64,000 bases of DNA from Hevea brasiliensis (lineage: Eukaryota; Streptophyta; Magnoliopsida; Malpighiales; Euphorbiaceae): the NCBI RefSeq assembly GCF_030052815.1, contig NC_079503.1, forward strand, positions 54,602,735-54,666,734. Direction: 5' to 3'. The notes under the pieces are model-generated. The model was given only the letters and a program-made list of their open reading frames with translations, searched no databases and was not told the origin of the DNA. Of this stretch, positions 1-11,400 are shown one piece after another (position 1 is the first letter of the stretch; each line of letters begins with the position of its first letter). The translations under genes and the position numbers were made by a program.

Positions 1-1
1 T

Positions 2-1615
2 ACTTCAGAACCTAACCCACCATTACCTCCTCCGCCTCCTACAACAAATGATCCTCATCAAGCTTCAACCTCTTTTACCTTTCAGTCTCCCATTCCGGAC
101 CCGACAGTCACTGTCAATCCGGTGAGCATGAATAATGACCCACCTTTCTCCTATTACCCGGCTGTCTCAAATGCCGAGCCTCACCCTTCAATCCCGATCC
201 ATCCAGTTTACTCCACCCCTCAGCTCCCGGTTGGAGGAGCATATCACACAGTGGAAGGAGAACATAGGGCGAGAGATAACGAGAAACTATCTGCCCTAGA
301 AGAAAGACTGAGGGCAATAGAGGGGCTGAACATGTATGGTTCAGTCGATGTGTCGTCACTAAGATTGGTGCCAGATGTGGTGGTACCACCCAAATTCAAG
401 GTTCCGGATTTCGACAAGTACACCGGAAACTCGGATCCCCGCATCCACCTGGCAACCTACATTGCCAAAATGTCTGCCTTAACGGAAGACGATAGACTTC
501 TCATTCACTTCTTTCACGAGAGCCTCTCCGGAGCAGCTCTGAGATGGTGCATACAATTGGACAGGAGCAAGCTACACTCCTGGAAGGACTTAGCCGATAC
601 CTTTCTAAAGCAGTACAAATTCAATTGTGATGCGGCACCCACGAGGAGGGACCTCCAGAACCTGGTACAGAAAGACCGGGAAGGTTTCAAGCAGTATGCC
701 CAACGATGGAGGGAGAAGGCCGCAGAAGTATATCCTCCAGTGACCGACAATGAACTTTGCTCCCTATTCATCGAAACGTTGAAGGCTCCCTACTTCAACT
801 TGATGATCGGAAATACCTCCAACAGCTTCTCAGATATCATCCAAGCCGGTGAGAGAATCGAAGCCAATCTGAGAATAGGAAGGCTACAGGAGTTGGCTGA
901 GAACCCTGTAAAGAAAACTGCCAATTTTGGCAAGAAAAAGGAGGGTGATGTACACTCTATCACCCGTCAGAATAATTACCCCCAATTTCCCCAAAATAAC
1001 TACCGGCCATATTCCCCCTCTCATGGCCAAACCATCGCCAACATTCCACCTCCTTTCCCTAATTATCCACAACCACGCCCACAATACGCCCCACCCACAA
1101 ATTTCCAACCAAGACCTCCTCCTCCTCCAGCTCAACCACGACCACCACAAAATAACCAAAGACCTCCGAGGAATCCTGATCCACCCCTTCCCCTCCCTCT
1201 CAGTGAAATATACCGATACCTTGTCGGTATAAACCAAATCGTACCAGTCCCTTTAGACCCGATCCAGCCGCCATATCCCAGGTGGTATGATGCTACTGCC
1301 CGGTGTGAGTACCACGGAGGGGCACAAGGGCATTCAACCGACAACTGCGGGGCACTCAGAGGGAGAGTGCACGCTTTAATCCGGAACGGGTGGTTGAAAA
1401 TCGAGGGGAATGGTTCCCTCCCCAATGTTACCTCAAACCCGTTGCCCAATCATAATGCGGGCAATGGAGTAAATATGATAGAATCAGATGGAGAGAGGTT
1501 GGCACTAAGGGTAGACGAGCTAATTCCTCACTTTGAGGAAATTTTTACAATGGCTGAAGAGCAGGAGCTTGACAACTGGACAACAGAGGATATCCCTGTA
1601 CTCAATCTCGAGTAA
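2..1615 (+). pseudogene. gag: Ogre-1 gag (5'-partial, protease deleted)
   Basis: Structural capsid/nucleocapsid polyprotein that would package the element RNA. The open frame enters from the window edge at base 2. The first in-window ATG at 122 is internal, since the other Ogre copy has about 100 more N-terminal residues. Visible parts are a proline-rich N-terminus, the retrotransposon gag core (FDKYTGNSDPRIHLATYI, then WKDLADTFLKQYKFN), a proline/asparagine-rich linker, and a zinc-knuckle-like cluster CEYHGGAQGHSTDNC near residue 430 of the part visible from base 2. After FTMA the frame jumps directly to the region that precedes RT in the complete copy, so the second zinc cluster, protease and G-patch are missing. 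The stop TAA at 1613-1615 lies in the first bases of an intron, so translation of unspliced RNA ends here. Confidence 0.9.
1549..1560 (+). other. Internal deletion junction removing protease
   Basis: Sequence up to ATGGC matches the gag end of Ogre-2 (near 38796) and sequence from GCTGA onward matches Ogre-2 near 37015. About 1.78 kb is missing, counted in Ogre-2 coordinates, with a GC overlap at the junction. The frame is kept across the join. Confidence 0.75.
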
Positions 1616-1794
1616 AGTACCTCTGGTTATCTACACTTGATCACTTTGTCCGTGGTGGCAAGTGTAATACTGTAAACGGACCTTTTCTTATGGCATTAAT
1701 ATTAATGAATTAATAGCGCATTTTTAATCCAATACTCTTTTTCTTTCCTTTGTAATTCCATCCTTATAACATGTTCTATTCTTTATTCCTTCAG
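1612..1794 (+). other. Spliceosomal intron between gag-pro and RT frames (183 bp)
   Basis: The sequence runs CTCGA then GTAAAGTACC at the 5' end and TATTCCTTCAG then GACAATTC at the 3' end, so it has GT-AG borders with a pyrimidine-rich acceptor. It is T-rich and has stops in frame. The Ogre-2 copy has the same flanks directly joined (TTCGAGACCATTC) with no intervening bases, which fixes both splice sites. Removing the 183 bases joins gag and RT in frame (LETIHQL). Ogre elements are known for an intron at this position. Retaining it places a TAA at 1613, so splicing probably sets the Gag-Pro to Pol ratio. Confidence 0.88.
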
Positions 1795-3390
1795 GACAAT
1801 TCATCAATTAACACCTAATAATCCAATAGACTCAGAAATTCCTCTGGTTAATTTTGAAATCCCCATAACTGCCATTACTTCAAGTGATTCTGAGGAAGAC
1901 CTTACAGAAGAAAGCAATGAAAAAGATGAACCCTCCCTCGTGCCTTGTGAAGACGAAACGTGCACAATAAACTTAGGCACGGAAGAAGTAAAAAGGGAAC
2001 TTAAGATAGTGGAGAGTGAGGAGTTGGGAGATATGATCGGTCTGCTTAAGGAATTTCTCGACGTGTTCTCTTGGAGCTATGATGACATGGTCGGTTTGGA
2101 CCCTCAGATAGTGACGCACAAGATTCCTTTAATTCCGGGAACGATCCCGGTGAAGGTAAATCGAGGAGAATGAATCCCGACACACCGCTAAGGTTCGGAC
2201 GAAGTCAAGAAACAAGATGACGCCGGTTCTTAGAAGTGGTCAAATATCCCCAATGGGTGGCTAACGTCGTCCCAAGAATGAAGAAAGACGGAGAGTCGGT
2301 GTGTGTTGACTACAGGGATCTTAATAAAGCTAGTTTGAAAGACGATTTCCCTCTCCCCCACATTGATGTGTTAGTTGACAATGCCGCGGGTTTGGGCAGA
2401 TGTTCGTGTATTGATGGGGCATCAGGGTACAATCAGATCCCAATGGACGAGGAAGACAAGGATAAAACTGCTTTTATCACCCAATGGGGGGTATTCTGCT
2501 ATCGGGTCATGCCCTTCGGGTTGAAGAATGCCGGGGCTACTTACCAAATAGCGCAATGGTCACATTATTCCACGATATGATGCATAAAGAAGTGGAGGTG
2601 TATGTGGATGATATGATCATCAAATCCCGGGAGAGGAGAGCCACGCTCAGTGATAAGGAGGGTGTTTGAAAGACTCAGAAATACCAGTTGAAGTGAACCT
2701 GCTAAGTGCATATTCGGAGCTAGATCGGGAAAACTGTTGGGATTCATAGTAAGCGAGAAAGGGATAGAAGTAGATCCAGACAAGGTTCGAGCTATTCAAG
2801 AAATGCCGTCCCCAAAAACAGAAAGGGAGGTGCGCAGTTTTCTGGGAAAACTGAACTACATTTCGAGGTTTATTTCTAATCTCACTGCCAAAGCTGAGCC
2901 TATTTTCAGATTACTCCGGAAAAACAACTCTACTCAATGGGATTCAGTTTGTCAAGAGGCTTTTGAGAAAATCAAGCAGTATCTGTCAAACCCACCAGTA
3001 TTGGTCCCACCTGTGGCAGGTAGGCCTCTGATCCTGTACATGGCAGTCCAACAGAATTCCATGGGATGTGTTTTGGGACAGCATGATGATACCGGCCGAA
3101 AAGAGAGGGCCATTTATTACCTGAGCAAGAAGTTCAATGATTGTGAGTCGAGGTACTCCTTCTTAGAAAAGACTTGCTGCGCGTTAGCATGGACAGCAAA
3201 TCGCCTCAAGCACTATATGTTGAATCACAAGACATGGCTTATCTCCAGGATGGATCCTATCAAATATGTATTCGAAAGCCCATTCGTGCCGGGAAGGATA
3301 GCCAAGTGGCAGGTTATACTCTCCCAATACGACATAGTCTACATGACCCGAAAAGCGGTGAAAGGTAGCGTGATTGCTGACCTCCTAGCA
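1795..3390 (+). pseudogene. pol: Ogre-1 reverse transcriptase and RNase H (frameshifted)
   Basis: Polymerase that copies element RNA to DNA. The N-terminal linker (IHQLTPNN) starts right after the intron. RT blocks are visible: VCVDYRDLNKAS near 2300, GASGYNQIPMDEEDK near 2420, VFCYRVMPFGLKNAGATYQ near 2490 and YVDDMIIKS near 2600, so the catalytic DD pair is retained. The connection and first RNase H follow (FLGKLNYISRFI, then LILYMAVQQNSMGCVLGQ and YSFLEKTCCALAW). The frame breaks near 2157, 2223, 2550 and 2665-2735 through small deletions relative to Ogre-2, including loss of the helix after YVDD. These breaks rule out a functional polymerase. The first RNase H stretch from 2737 on is open. 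Confidence 0.9.
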
Positions 3391-3858
3391 GAAAACCCTA
3401 TCCCGGATTATGAAGCTCTAGATTTTGAGTTCCCTGATGAACATATCAATGAAGTAGACCACGGAGAAGATGAGCCAACTGATGTATGGGAGATGTATTT
3501 TGATGGAGCAGTCAATTTATCGGGAAATGGAATCGAGTCGCACTAGTATCCCTGCATGAATGCACTTCCCAATAGCTGCTAAGTTGGGATTTGACTGTAC
3601 CAACAATGTCGCAGAGTATGAAGCTTGTGTAATGGGTCTACATGCCGCTATAGAGAGGAAAATCAGAAAGTTGGAGGTGTACGGAGACTCGGCTCTGATA
3701 ATCTATCAAGTCAAGGGAGAATGGCAAACTAAGGATCCCAAGTTGATCCCATATCAGAAGTACTTACTGGAGTTGATCAAGAAATTCGAAGAAATCTCTT
3801 TCACTCACCTGAGTAGAGACAAGAATCAATTTGCTGATGCCTTAGCTACTCTAGCCAT
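3391..3858 (+). pseudogene. Ogre-1 second RNase H (aRH type)
   Basis: A second RNase H domain lies between the first one and integrase, a known hallmark of the Tat/Ogre clade. The first catalytic block MYFDGAVNLSGNG is at about 3493-3531. The frame is then lost at about 3535, and the next open piece carries NNVAEYEACVMGLHAAI, LEVYGDSALIIYQVKGEW and LSRDKNQFADALATLAI. The acidic residues of the D-E-D-D set are therefore still recognisable across two frames. A single-base loss near 3858 breaks the passage into integrase. Confidence 0.82.
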
Positions 3859-5150
3859 ATGGCTCAAATCGAAGAAGGGCAGATGTTTCAGACGTTGAAG
3901 ATTAAGGTGAGGGATGAGCCAGCCTATTGCTTCATGATTGAAGAAGAGCCCGACGGAAAGCCTTGGTATCATGACATCCTGGTCTACTGTAGAACCAGAG
4001 AATTCCCTTCAGGGGCAAGCAAAAATGAAAAGAAAATGATTCGGAGGTTAGCATTAGGGTACTTTCCCAGTGGAGAGACCCTATACAAGAGGAGCCCCAA
4101 CGGAGAATTGTTGAGATGTGTAGATGCAAAGGAAGCAAAGAGAATCCTTTTTGAAACTCATGAGGGAAATTGTGCCACTCACGCCAATGGACACATGATG
4201 GCGAAGCAAATCATGCGACGTGGGTATTTTTGGATCACAATGGAAAAGGATTGCATCGAGTATTTCCGGAAGTGCCACAAGTGTCAGATTTACGCAGATC
4301 CGATAAATGTGCCACCTCACAAGTCGCTCAATCTCGCCTCACCGTGGCCTTTTGCAATGTGGGGCATAGATGTGATTGGTCCCATCAATCCCAAGGCATC
4401 CAATGGGCACAGATTCATCCTTGTAGCCATCGACTATTTCTCCAAGTGGGTCGAGGCGACATCCTATGCTCACATCACGCAGAACACGTTTCTCAAATTC
4501 TTCAGAAACAATATCATCTGCCGGCATGGTCTCCCGAATGAAATTGTCACTGATAACGCCAAGAACCTGAACGGTCCGAAGATTCAGGAGCTGTGTGATC
4601 AATACAGAATCCGACATCTCAATTCCTCCCCATACCGTCCCCAGATGAATGGAGCGGTTGAAGCCGCGAACAAAAACCTCAAGAGAATAATCCGGAAAAT
4701 GACAGTCACATATAGGGATTGGCATGATACGCTTCCCTACGCTCTCCACGCATACCGGACTTCCGTAAGAACCTCGACCGGGGCAACACCATACTCACTG
4801 GTCTACGGGATGGAAGCTGTATTGCCTATTGAGGTTGAAATCCCGTCCCTAAGAATTTTGAAGGAATCAGGGATCGATGAGTCAGAATGGATCCAGTCAA
4901 GGTTGGATCAGTTGAATTTGCTGGATGAGAAAAGGTTAACAGCAGCATGTCACGGACAATTATACCAGAGAAGAATGGCGTGGCATTTGATAAAACGCGC
5001 CACGGAATTTCAACCCGGGACTTAGTTCTGAAGAAAGTACTGCCAAACCAAAACGATCCCCGGGGCAAATGGTCACCAACGTACGAGGGTCCTTATGTGA
5101 TTAAAAAGGCGCTCGAGGAGCTTGATCTTGACTCACATGGACGGTGAAGA
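3859..5150 (+). pseudogene. int: Ogre-1 integrase
   Basis: DDE integrase that would insert the cDNA. An HHCC zinc module is visible (HEGNCATHANG, then CHKCQIYAD), followed by the catalytic core with WGIDVIGPI, IVTDNAKN and NGAVEAANKN supplying D, D and E. The C-terminal part has PYSLVYGMEAVLPIEVEIPS and the GDLVLKKVLP-type region before YEGPYVIKKA. The main frame is open for 388 codons (3859-5025). It then shifts, with the last part in another frame at 4947-5147. No chromodomain is seen, as expected outside chromoviruses. The core looks less damaged than the same domain in Ogre-2, which has a stop. Confidence 0.9.
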
Positions 5151-5240
5151 ATTCCCGAGACTCGTGAATGCCGACATCACAAGAGATACTATGCATGAAA
5201 AGGAGAAAGGATGAAAAAAAAAACAAAACAAAAAAAAAAA

Positions 5241-5726
5241 TCTTGGGGTGAAAACCCAAAAGGGCGTCCCAAGAACCGAAGTGGAGGAATAAGGAATGGG
5301 GCATGAAACCACGGATAGAAAATAGACCGTTACGACATGCAGATTCAAAGAACTCTAAAAAATCGAACTTAAAAGACTTCAAAATTAACCATAAGGAATA
5401 TGTGAGATCTATCCCTATGGCCTTTCCTTTGAAAGTTTATCTTCGTTTTTTCAAGACCATAATAAAGTTATACTTTATTCCTTCCGCTCTTATTTTTCTG
5501 ACTGCCCGCTTTTAATACTGCCCTTTCTCTTTGTTTAATGTGCTATTAATTAGTTAAATTTTTGCCATAAGATTTGAATTCGAGAATTGATAACCTCACG
5601 TACTTTGCTATGAGATTTGCAGGGAATGACGGCCTTCAAAAAAAAAAAAACATAGAGGCGAAAACCCGAAAGGGCGCTTCTAGCCGAATGGACGAAGAGA
5701 AAGTGAAAACCCGCAAGGGCGCTTTC
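5241..5726 (+). other. Three structured hairpins in the Ogre-1 3' UTR
   Basis: Three copies of a core GAAAACCCnnAAGGGCG lie at 5241-5274, 5653-5682 and 5699-5726. The outer arms differ in each copy yet stay complementary: CTTGGG/CCCAAG, TAGA/TCTA and GAAAG/CTTTC. The inner CCC/GGG pairs are constant. A-rich runs precede the first two. The related Ogre-2 region holds at least five more. Confidence 0.65.
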
Positions 5727-5884
5727 CGTAGAATAAGAAGAAAGTCGGGAATGAAAAGGGGCATCCGAAAGAATGAGATCATAGGTCAGGTCTTGCAACT
5801 CCTCCTCCATTAATCGTCCGCCTTCGTTATCTTGTTGAGTACACTCTTTCAGGGAATAACTTCATATGCCAAAGTCAGACTTGT

Positions 5885-6800
5885 TTTGTAAGTTGATTTT
5901 TATTTTCCTGCAATTCCACCATCAATCTATGGATCCTTGATCCAAGTTGATTTTATTTTCCTGCAATTCCACCATCAACCTCTGGATCCTTGATCCAAGT
6001 TGATTTTATTTTCCTGCAATTCCACCATCAACCTCTGGATCCTTGATCCAAGTTGATTTTATTTTCCTGCAATTCCACCATCAACCTCTGGATCCTTGAT
6101 CCAAGTTGATTTTATTTTCCTGCAATTCCACCATCAATCTATGGATCCTTGATCCAAGTTGATTTTATTTTCCTGCAATTCCACCATCAATCTCTGGATC
6201 CCTGATCCAAGTTGATTTTATTTTCCTGCAATTCCACCATCAATCTATGGATCCTTGATCCAAGTTGATTTTATTTTCCTGCAATTCCACCATCAACCTC
6301 TGGTTCCTTGATCTAAGTTGATTTTAATTTCATGCAATTTAAATTTCTGTTATCAACCTCTGGTTCCTTGATCTAAGTTGATTTTAATTTCATGCAATTT
6401 AAATTTCTGTTATCAACCTCTGGTTCCTTGATCTAAGTTGATTTTAATTTCATGCAATTTAAATTTCTGTTATCAACCTCTGGTTCCTTGATCTAAGTTG
6501 ATTTTAATTTCATGCAATTTACATTTCTGTTATCAACCTCTGGTTCCTTGATCTAAGTTGATTTTAATTTCATGCAATTTACATTTCTGTTATCAACCTC
6601 TGTTTTCTTGATCTAAGTTGATTTTAATTTCATGCAATTTAAATTTCGTTATCAACCTCTGGTTCCTTGATCTAAGTTGATTTTAATTTCATGCAATTTA
6701 CATTTCGTTATCAACCTCTGGTTCCTTGATCTAAGTTGATTTTAATTTCATGCAATTTAAATTTCGTTATCAACCTCCGTTTATAGATCTAAGTTGATTT
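5885..6800 (+). repeat. Ogre-1 3' UTR tandem array (53-bp then 60-bp units)
   Basis: About seven units with a 53-bp period (core AAGTTGATTTTATTTTCC, ending GGATCCTTGATC) pass at about 6300 into about eight units with a 59-60-bp period (core CTAAGTTGATTTTAATTTC). Both unit types share the TCAACCTCTGG-TTGATC backbone, so the 60-bp form arose from the 53-bp form or the reverse. The array is the counterpart of the 2.1-kb array at 30645-32740. The 3' UTR of Ogre elements is known to be hypervariable and a source of satellites. Confidence 0.9.
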
Positions 6801-6928
6801 CAATTTTCTAGGTCATTAACTTAGGTGTGCTTTAGTTCCCTAATTTCAAATACCTAATCGTCCAAAATATGAGTCGAAATCTTTACATAATTCCTATACG
6901 GAAATTTTTCCTTTAATAGAAATTACGT

Positions 6929-6941
6929 AAAGAGGGGCAAA
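6929..6941 (+). promoter_or_regulatory. Polypurine tract of Ogre-1
   Basis: AAAGAGGGGCAAA lies immediately before the LTR start TGTCGACACC. It is the expected primer site for plus-strand DNA synthesis and matches the tract at the Ogre-2 3' LTR. Confidence 0.85.
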
Positions 6942-7507
6942 TGTCGACACCATATTTTGGCCGATCCCCAAAATACTTTGAAACCGATCCGGTGCTAAGT
7001 TTCCTGAGTAGCTAATCACGTTTCCGATCCCTCTTTGGTAGGCGGTCACATTTCCGACCTCTCCTCGCAAAGACGTGAATCAATGATAAGTCCTACGCAT
7101 CCCTTGAAACTCAGCCGATCTCTCAAATCATTTACCGATCCTTCAAACCCGTTGCGGATTTAGGACTGTCAAGAATATTCCGATCCTCGTTGATAAATGG
7201 AGTGAACTAGCACTAGATCTTTTCCTACCGCTTTATTGCCGACCTCCTTTCCGAAAGTTTAAGAGCTAAAGTGTTGGTTCGATTCCGTTCTTAAGTGTTC
7301 GAGTTAAATTTTTGGTCAAGTTCATTCAAGATTTCTTCCCTACCGATCTCATGTTCAGAGTGCTTTCCGATCTCTCATACTTAGATTAATAATCACATTT
7401 AGTTTTTGTTTTGCTGTGCTCATACAATCAAATACTCAGACAAATAATGGTTCAAAATTTTCCGATCACAATCATTCATTTCATTTCATGTCATAATTTG
7501 TACAAAG

Positions 7508-9354
7508 TTATTCGGCTGGGGGATCACCCCCAGCCTGATCTACATTTGGATCACTCCCTCTCTCCCTCTCACCCTCGGCTTCATCCTCACTATCTTCACC
7601 ATCGCCCCCGGGTGCCAGGTCGTCCATCCAAGAAAAGTCTTCTTCTGGGTAACGCTCCTGGAGTGCGGCCAAGAGATCCTTGTGAGCCTTCACATAGGCC
7701 TCGGCTATTCCGTCACCATCTCCTCATCCCTCTCCTTAAGCTCCTTATCCTTCGCCTCGAGTTCCTCTATAAGCGACCGAGAGGATGCATTGGCGTGGAG
7801 CGCTGGACTTCCTTAAGAGCGCGGGCCCTCTCGTCCGAAATACGGTTCTGTTCGGCCAACCGGTCTTCATGGAGCTTTGCCCGTCCCTCGACCTGAGATA
7901 TATAATCCCGAGCCGATGAGAGTTCGGATCGGAGGGAATCCACTTCTGGTTCTTCTTCCCGATCTCCTTACCCAGTGGCCGAATCCTTTCCGGATCATGG
8001 TCCGTTCACTGCACACTCCACGCTTAAGCTCATGGTCCGAGTCAATATGTCATCAAGGCCACTCAGGATAGCCTGTCCCGATCCTCTGAAGAAGATGGTA
8101 GACCCGTGACTTTAGCAAAACCCGGGTTCTCCTTATGATTCGGTTATCCTTCAAGGAGTCGATCGATGTCTGGCGCCCGAGAGGAGGTCCTCCTGAAGCT
8201 TGAGTAGGTCCCCTTTCCGCGCTTGGGACAACTGCAAGAATTGAGGTGCTCTTCCGATCTAGGAGGAGATCGGGTAGCTTCAGTGGTCGAGGACCGAAGG
8301 TTGGGGAGGATCTCCTTGTATCTCCCCGTGCTCGCGACAGTGTTTGGAGTCGCTCAACGCTTCATCTCCTTTACTTTCGGAAGATCTCTCTTTCCTTTTT
8401 CCGCTTCCTATGACCTTCACCACCCGCCATACCTGCACAAAGAAAAGGTTAGTGAGATCACTAAGGTCGTGAGAATTGAGATATAGAAAATACCGATGCC
8501 GAGGTTAGAGAGCGGAAGTTCGCGGTCTTGGCCGGTGAGCAGTTGAAAAGTCCAATGGTGCAGCTCGGCAGTCACCTAATCCAAACAATAATACTTTTTA
8601 GTGGCAGCCTAACTCTTCAGATCCATCACTATCAAACTTTCCTCTTCGCTCAGGGTAATATGGTTCGGAAGCAAGGGTCCCTGGTACCACCAGCTGCGGG
8701 GGAAATCCTCAAAGCGGCTCGGATCTTTGCTCCTCACAATGAAGAAACGATTCTTCCAGTTCTTAAGGGACGAGGGCAGATCGGAAAAGAGCTCAACTAG
8801 GCTTCACTGAAAGAACCGATGGTCATCGTCCTTTCGGTGAGTTAGCCGGTGCAGCTTGGCGAACACTTTAGCCGTAGGTCTGATTCCCTTAGCTCGGCAT
8901 AGACCTCGGAAAGCTACCAAGATCCGCCACGAGTTGGGGTGAATTTGAACAATGGATGCTCGATGAAATTTTAAGACCTCCTTTTAGAAGTCATCCAGGG
9001 GAACCAAGGCGGCCTTTAATTGTTCCTCGTACACCATAACCATGTCGTTCTCTTCAAAGAAGTGATTGACACGAAGGTCGCCATGGCACTTGATTAGCTC
9101 GTACAAGTCGGGCGAATGTTATATTCTTGGCTAACGACCAAGATCGGATTCTCGAAGAACCGATCGTAGCTCGCCTATAGGAGATTCTCCCTACGAAGGC
9201 GCGTGCGCCTTAATGGTACGACCCCGACTGGAGCAGGGACCCTAAGAGGTTCGGGTTGCGTGCTTGGCCCGGCCGCCTCTTCCTCATCAGACGATGACCA
9301 AGAGAACTCAATGGAAGGAGGGCTCGCCGCTCTCTGACCTTCGGCACCGCTCAT
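7508..9354 (-). pseudogene. Decayed antisense LTR gene (Transposase_28-like), Ogre-1
   Basis: Reading the LTR on the - strand, an ATG at 9354 opens MSGAEGQRAASPPSIEFSW, clearly homologous to the intact antisense gene at 46246-48106. The end is also recognisable (PEEDFSWMDDLAP, then DQAGGDPPAE and stop at 7508). The internal intron region near 8430-8500 is conserved in position, with GTATTTTCTA and an acceptor GTGCAG. Stops and frameshifts break the middle in several places, so this copy is dead. It shows that the gene was present in the family before the Ogre-1 and Ogre-2 insertions separated. Confidence 0.8.
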
Positions 9355-9503
9355 TTTCAAAAGAAACAAAGAACTTAAAAAAAAAAGTATTTCATAGTAC
9401 TTACCAGAGTCTAATCGATGTCGAGAAACCGAGAAAATGAGAGAACTTCAAGCTATGAGCAGAGACGAAAATGAAATGAGAAAACAACTGGCTAACCCTC
9501 CCC

Positions 9504-9511
9504 TATTTATA
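9504..9511 (-). promoter_or_regulatory. TATA box of antisense LTR gene, Ogre-1
   Basis: TATAAATA on the - strand, followed by AGGGG as in both Ogre-2 LTRs, about 150 bp before the antisense ATG at 9354. Confidence 0.65.
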
Positions 9512-10100
9512 CTAGTCCGAGCATTTAATGCTCGCAAGGTTCTAGGCGTCGCATCGATTGGTGAGACTCGACAGCTGTTCTGACACTTTTCTCAAATATC
9601 CGAATGTTCAGAGATCGGGAGATAGGAGATCAGCATGAGAGATCGGAATGGGAGCTAGGGGGGGATCGGAAGACAAAAAGAATAAGACAAATTCCGATAA
9701 CCGTCGTCAGAATCAGAGCCGAGGTAGTTAAAGCGTGGCAGACGAGATCTCCACCGCACGCCTAAGAATCGCCCGCAATGTCGACAGTGCCGTGGTATGT
9801 CATGACGATTCAGACATCCCAATCCCCACCGTTGATCTCACTTGTAAGGATGAATCCGGAACCCTTGGATCAAGAGAGAAGACGACAATACCAGCGTCTT
9901 TCACTCTCAGCCCTCAGATCGTTCCGGACAAAGGATTCAAGACCGTCGGATTAAAAGAGGAAAAGGACAAATATTTTGAGAAGCGATCTCAGCCATTCGT
10001 TTTGATTCTCTTTAATTCCTGAACATCCGATCATGTACTTCAAAATCCGACCCTCCATCTCCTCAAAATGAATCCGACCCTTCATGGGGAGCACGATTCC

Positions 10101-10108
10101 TATAAATA
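10101..10108 (+). promoter_or_regulatory. TATA box of Ogre genomic RNA, Ogre-1 LTR
   Basis: TATAAATA after GATTCC in the sense direction. The same site occurs on the - strand at 27100 and 45286 in the Ogre-2 LTRs. It is the probable U3/R promoter. Confidence 0.65.
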
Positions 10109-11043
10109 CTGCATGAAAAAGCTCAAGAAAAGAAAGGGACGGACGAAAAAAAGAAAGGTCATATTATAGCGTAAGAACTCTGAAAATTTCATTCAGTTTG
10201 TTATTCTGCTACTTTGAAGTATTGATTGGAAAGACTTTTGAAACTAGTTTTCTGAAGTGTTTCTTGAAAAAGGATTTTGAACACTGGAACTCTACATTTC
10301 CAGCTTGTTCATCACCTGATCACGCCTTCACTTTCAACTCTTTATCATCTCTATTTTCATCCCTTCTGTTGGAGCTCAAATCCCACTCAGTTGTTATCTT
10401 GACCTAATCGCATCATAGCTAAGCTCCCTCCAGTTCACGGTGAACATCAACTCTCATGCTAATCGATCCAGCGGTCTTGTTTCTAGTGGCCACCCCATAA
10501 TTATTCCCTCTGATTCAGCTCCTCCCGGTAAGAGCCCACGTCATTTGTTTTATTAAGTGTTTGCGGTCAGTTCTTTCGTAGTCTCTCTGTCCTTTGTACG
10601 TCTGTGATTTTTCTCCAAGTTCATCTCGTGCAAAGAGACCCAGAAATGTTATTCTCAGGTCATCTCTTTAGTGATTAGTGTGCCTTTTATTAATCTTCGT
10701 CATTTCTGAATACGAGCTTTTCTGGTTCCTAGTAGAGTGTAAATGGTCAGGTAAGACGTAGGTAACTGCAACCTAAAGATCTCTCTTAAAGGGAAAATCT
10801 GAATAATACATAAGGAAGATAGTCAAACTATTAGGCTGACGCAAACGAAGGATTCGCAAAGATGCCATAAAATGGAAGTAAAAGAAGCGAGTAGATTGGT
10901 CATAAATAAATATTGGTAAAATAAATACATGAGAGGTCGGTAAATCAGTCTCATTTTCCCCGTCTAGCCAGAAGGATATTGATAAGTCCTATCCCCAACC
11001 TCTTTAAACTTCAGATCCTTATCTCTAGGTTCTTAGGGCACCA

Positions 11044-11400
11044 AAATTGGAGATCGGAAAAATACCTTTCGTGCACCTTTCTAATTTAAAAGAGATCGGA
11101 GGAGAGTTCTTATCCGGTCTTAACTCAAATTCTAATAAACATTTAAAAGAGATCGGAGGAGAGTTCTTATCCGGTCTCAACTCAAAATTTTATTAAATAG
11201 GGATCGGAGGAGAATTCTTATCCGGTTCCCATCTCGAAATTTTAATAAATACCTAAAAGAGATCGGAGGAGGACCCTCACCCGACCTCCAATTAGAATTT
11301 TAATAAATAATCCAGTAGAGATCGGAGGAGAGTTCTTATCCGGTCTCTATTCAAATTTTAATAAATATTAAAAAGAGATAGGAGGAGAGTTCTTATCCTA
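11044..11400 (+). repeat. 58-bp tandem units in Ogre-1 LTR
   Basis: About six units built on GATCGGAGGAGAGTTCTTAT followed by an AT-rich spacer. The same array in opposite orientation is at 25790-26105 (six units) and 44030-44290 (five units). Confidence 0.85.

Noticed and set aside
7411..7896. 161-codon + strand frame in the Ogre-1 LTR
   Set aside because: Shadow of the antisense gene remnant on the - strand. The proline/arginine-rich translation has no family resemblance.
10198..10407. 69-codon frame downstream of the sense TATA, also present at 26810-27019 and 44996-45205 (-)
   Set aside because: It is similar in all three LTRs, but that follows from LTR homology. It starts with TTG, not ATG, and has no recognisable domain.
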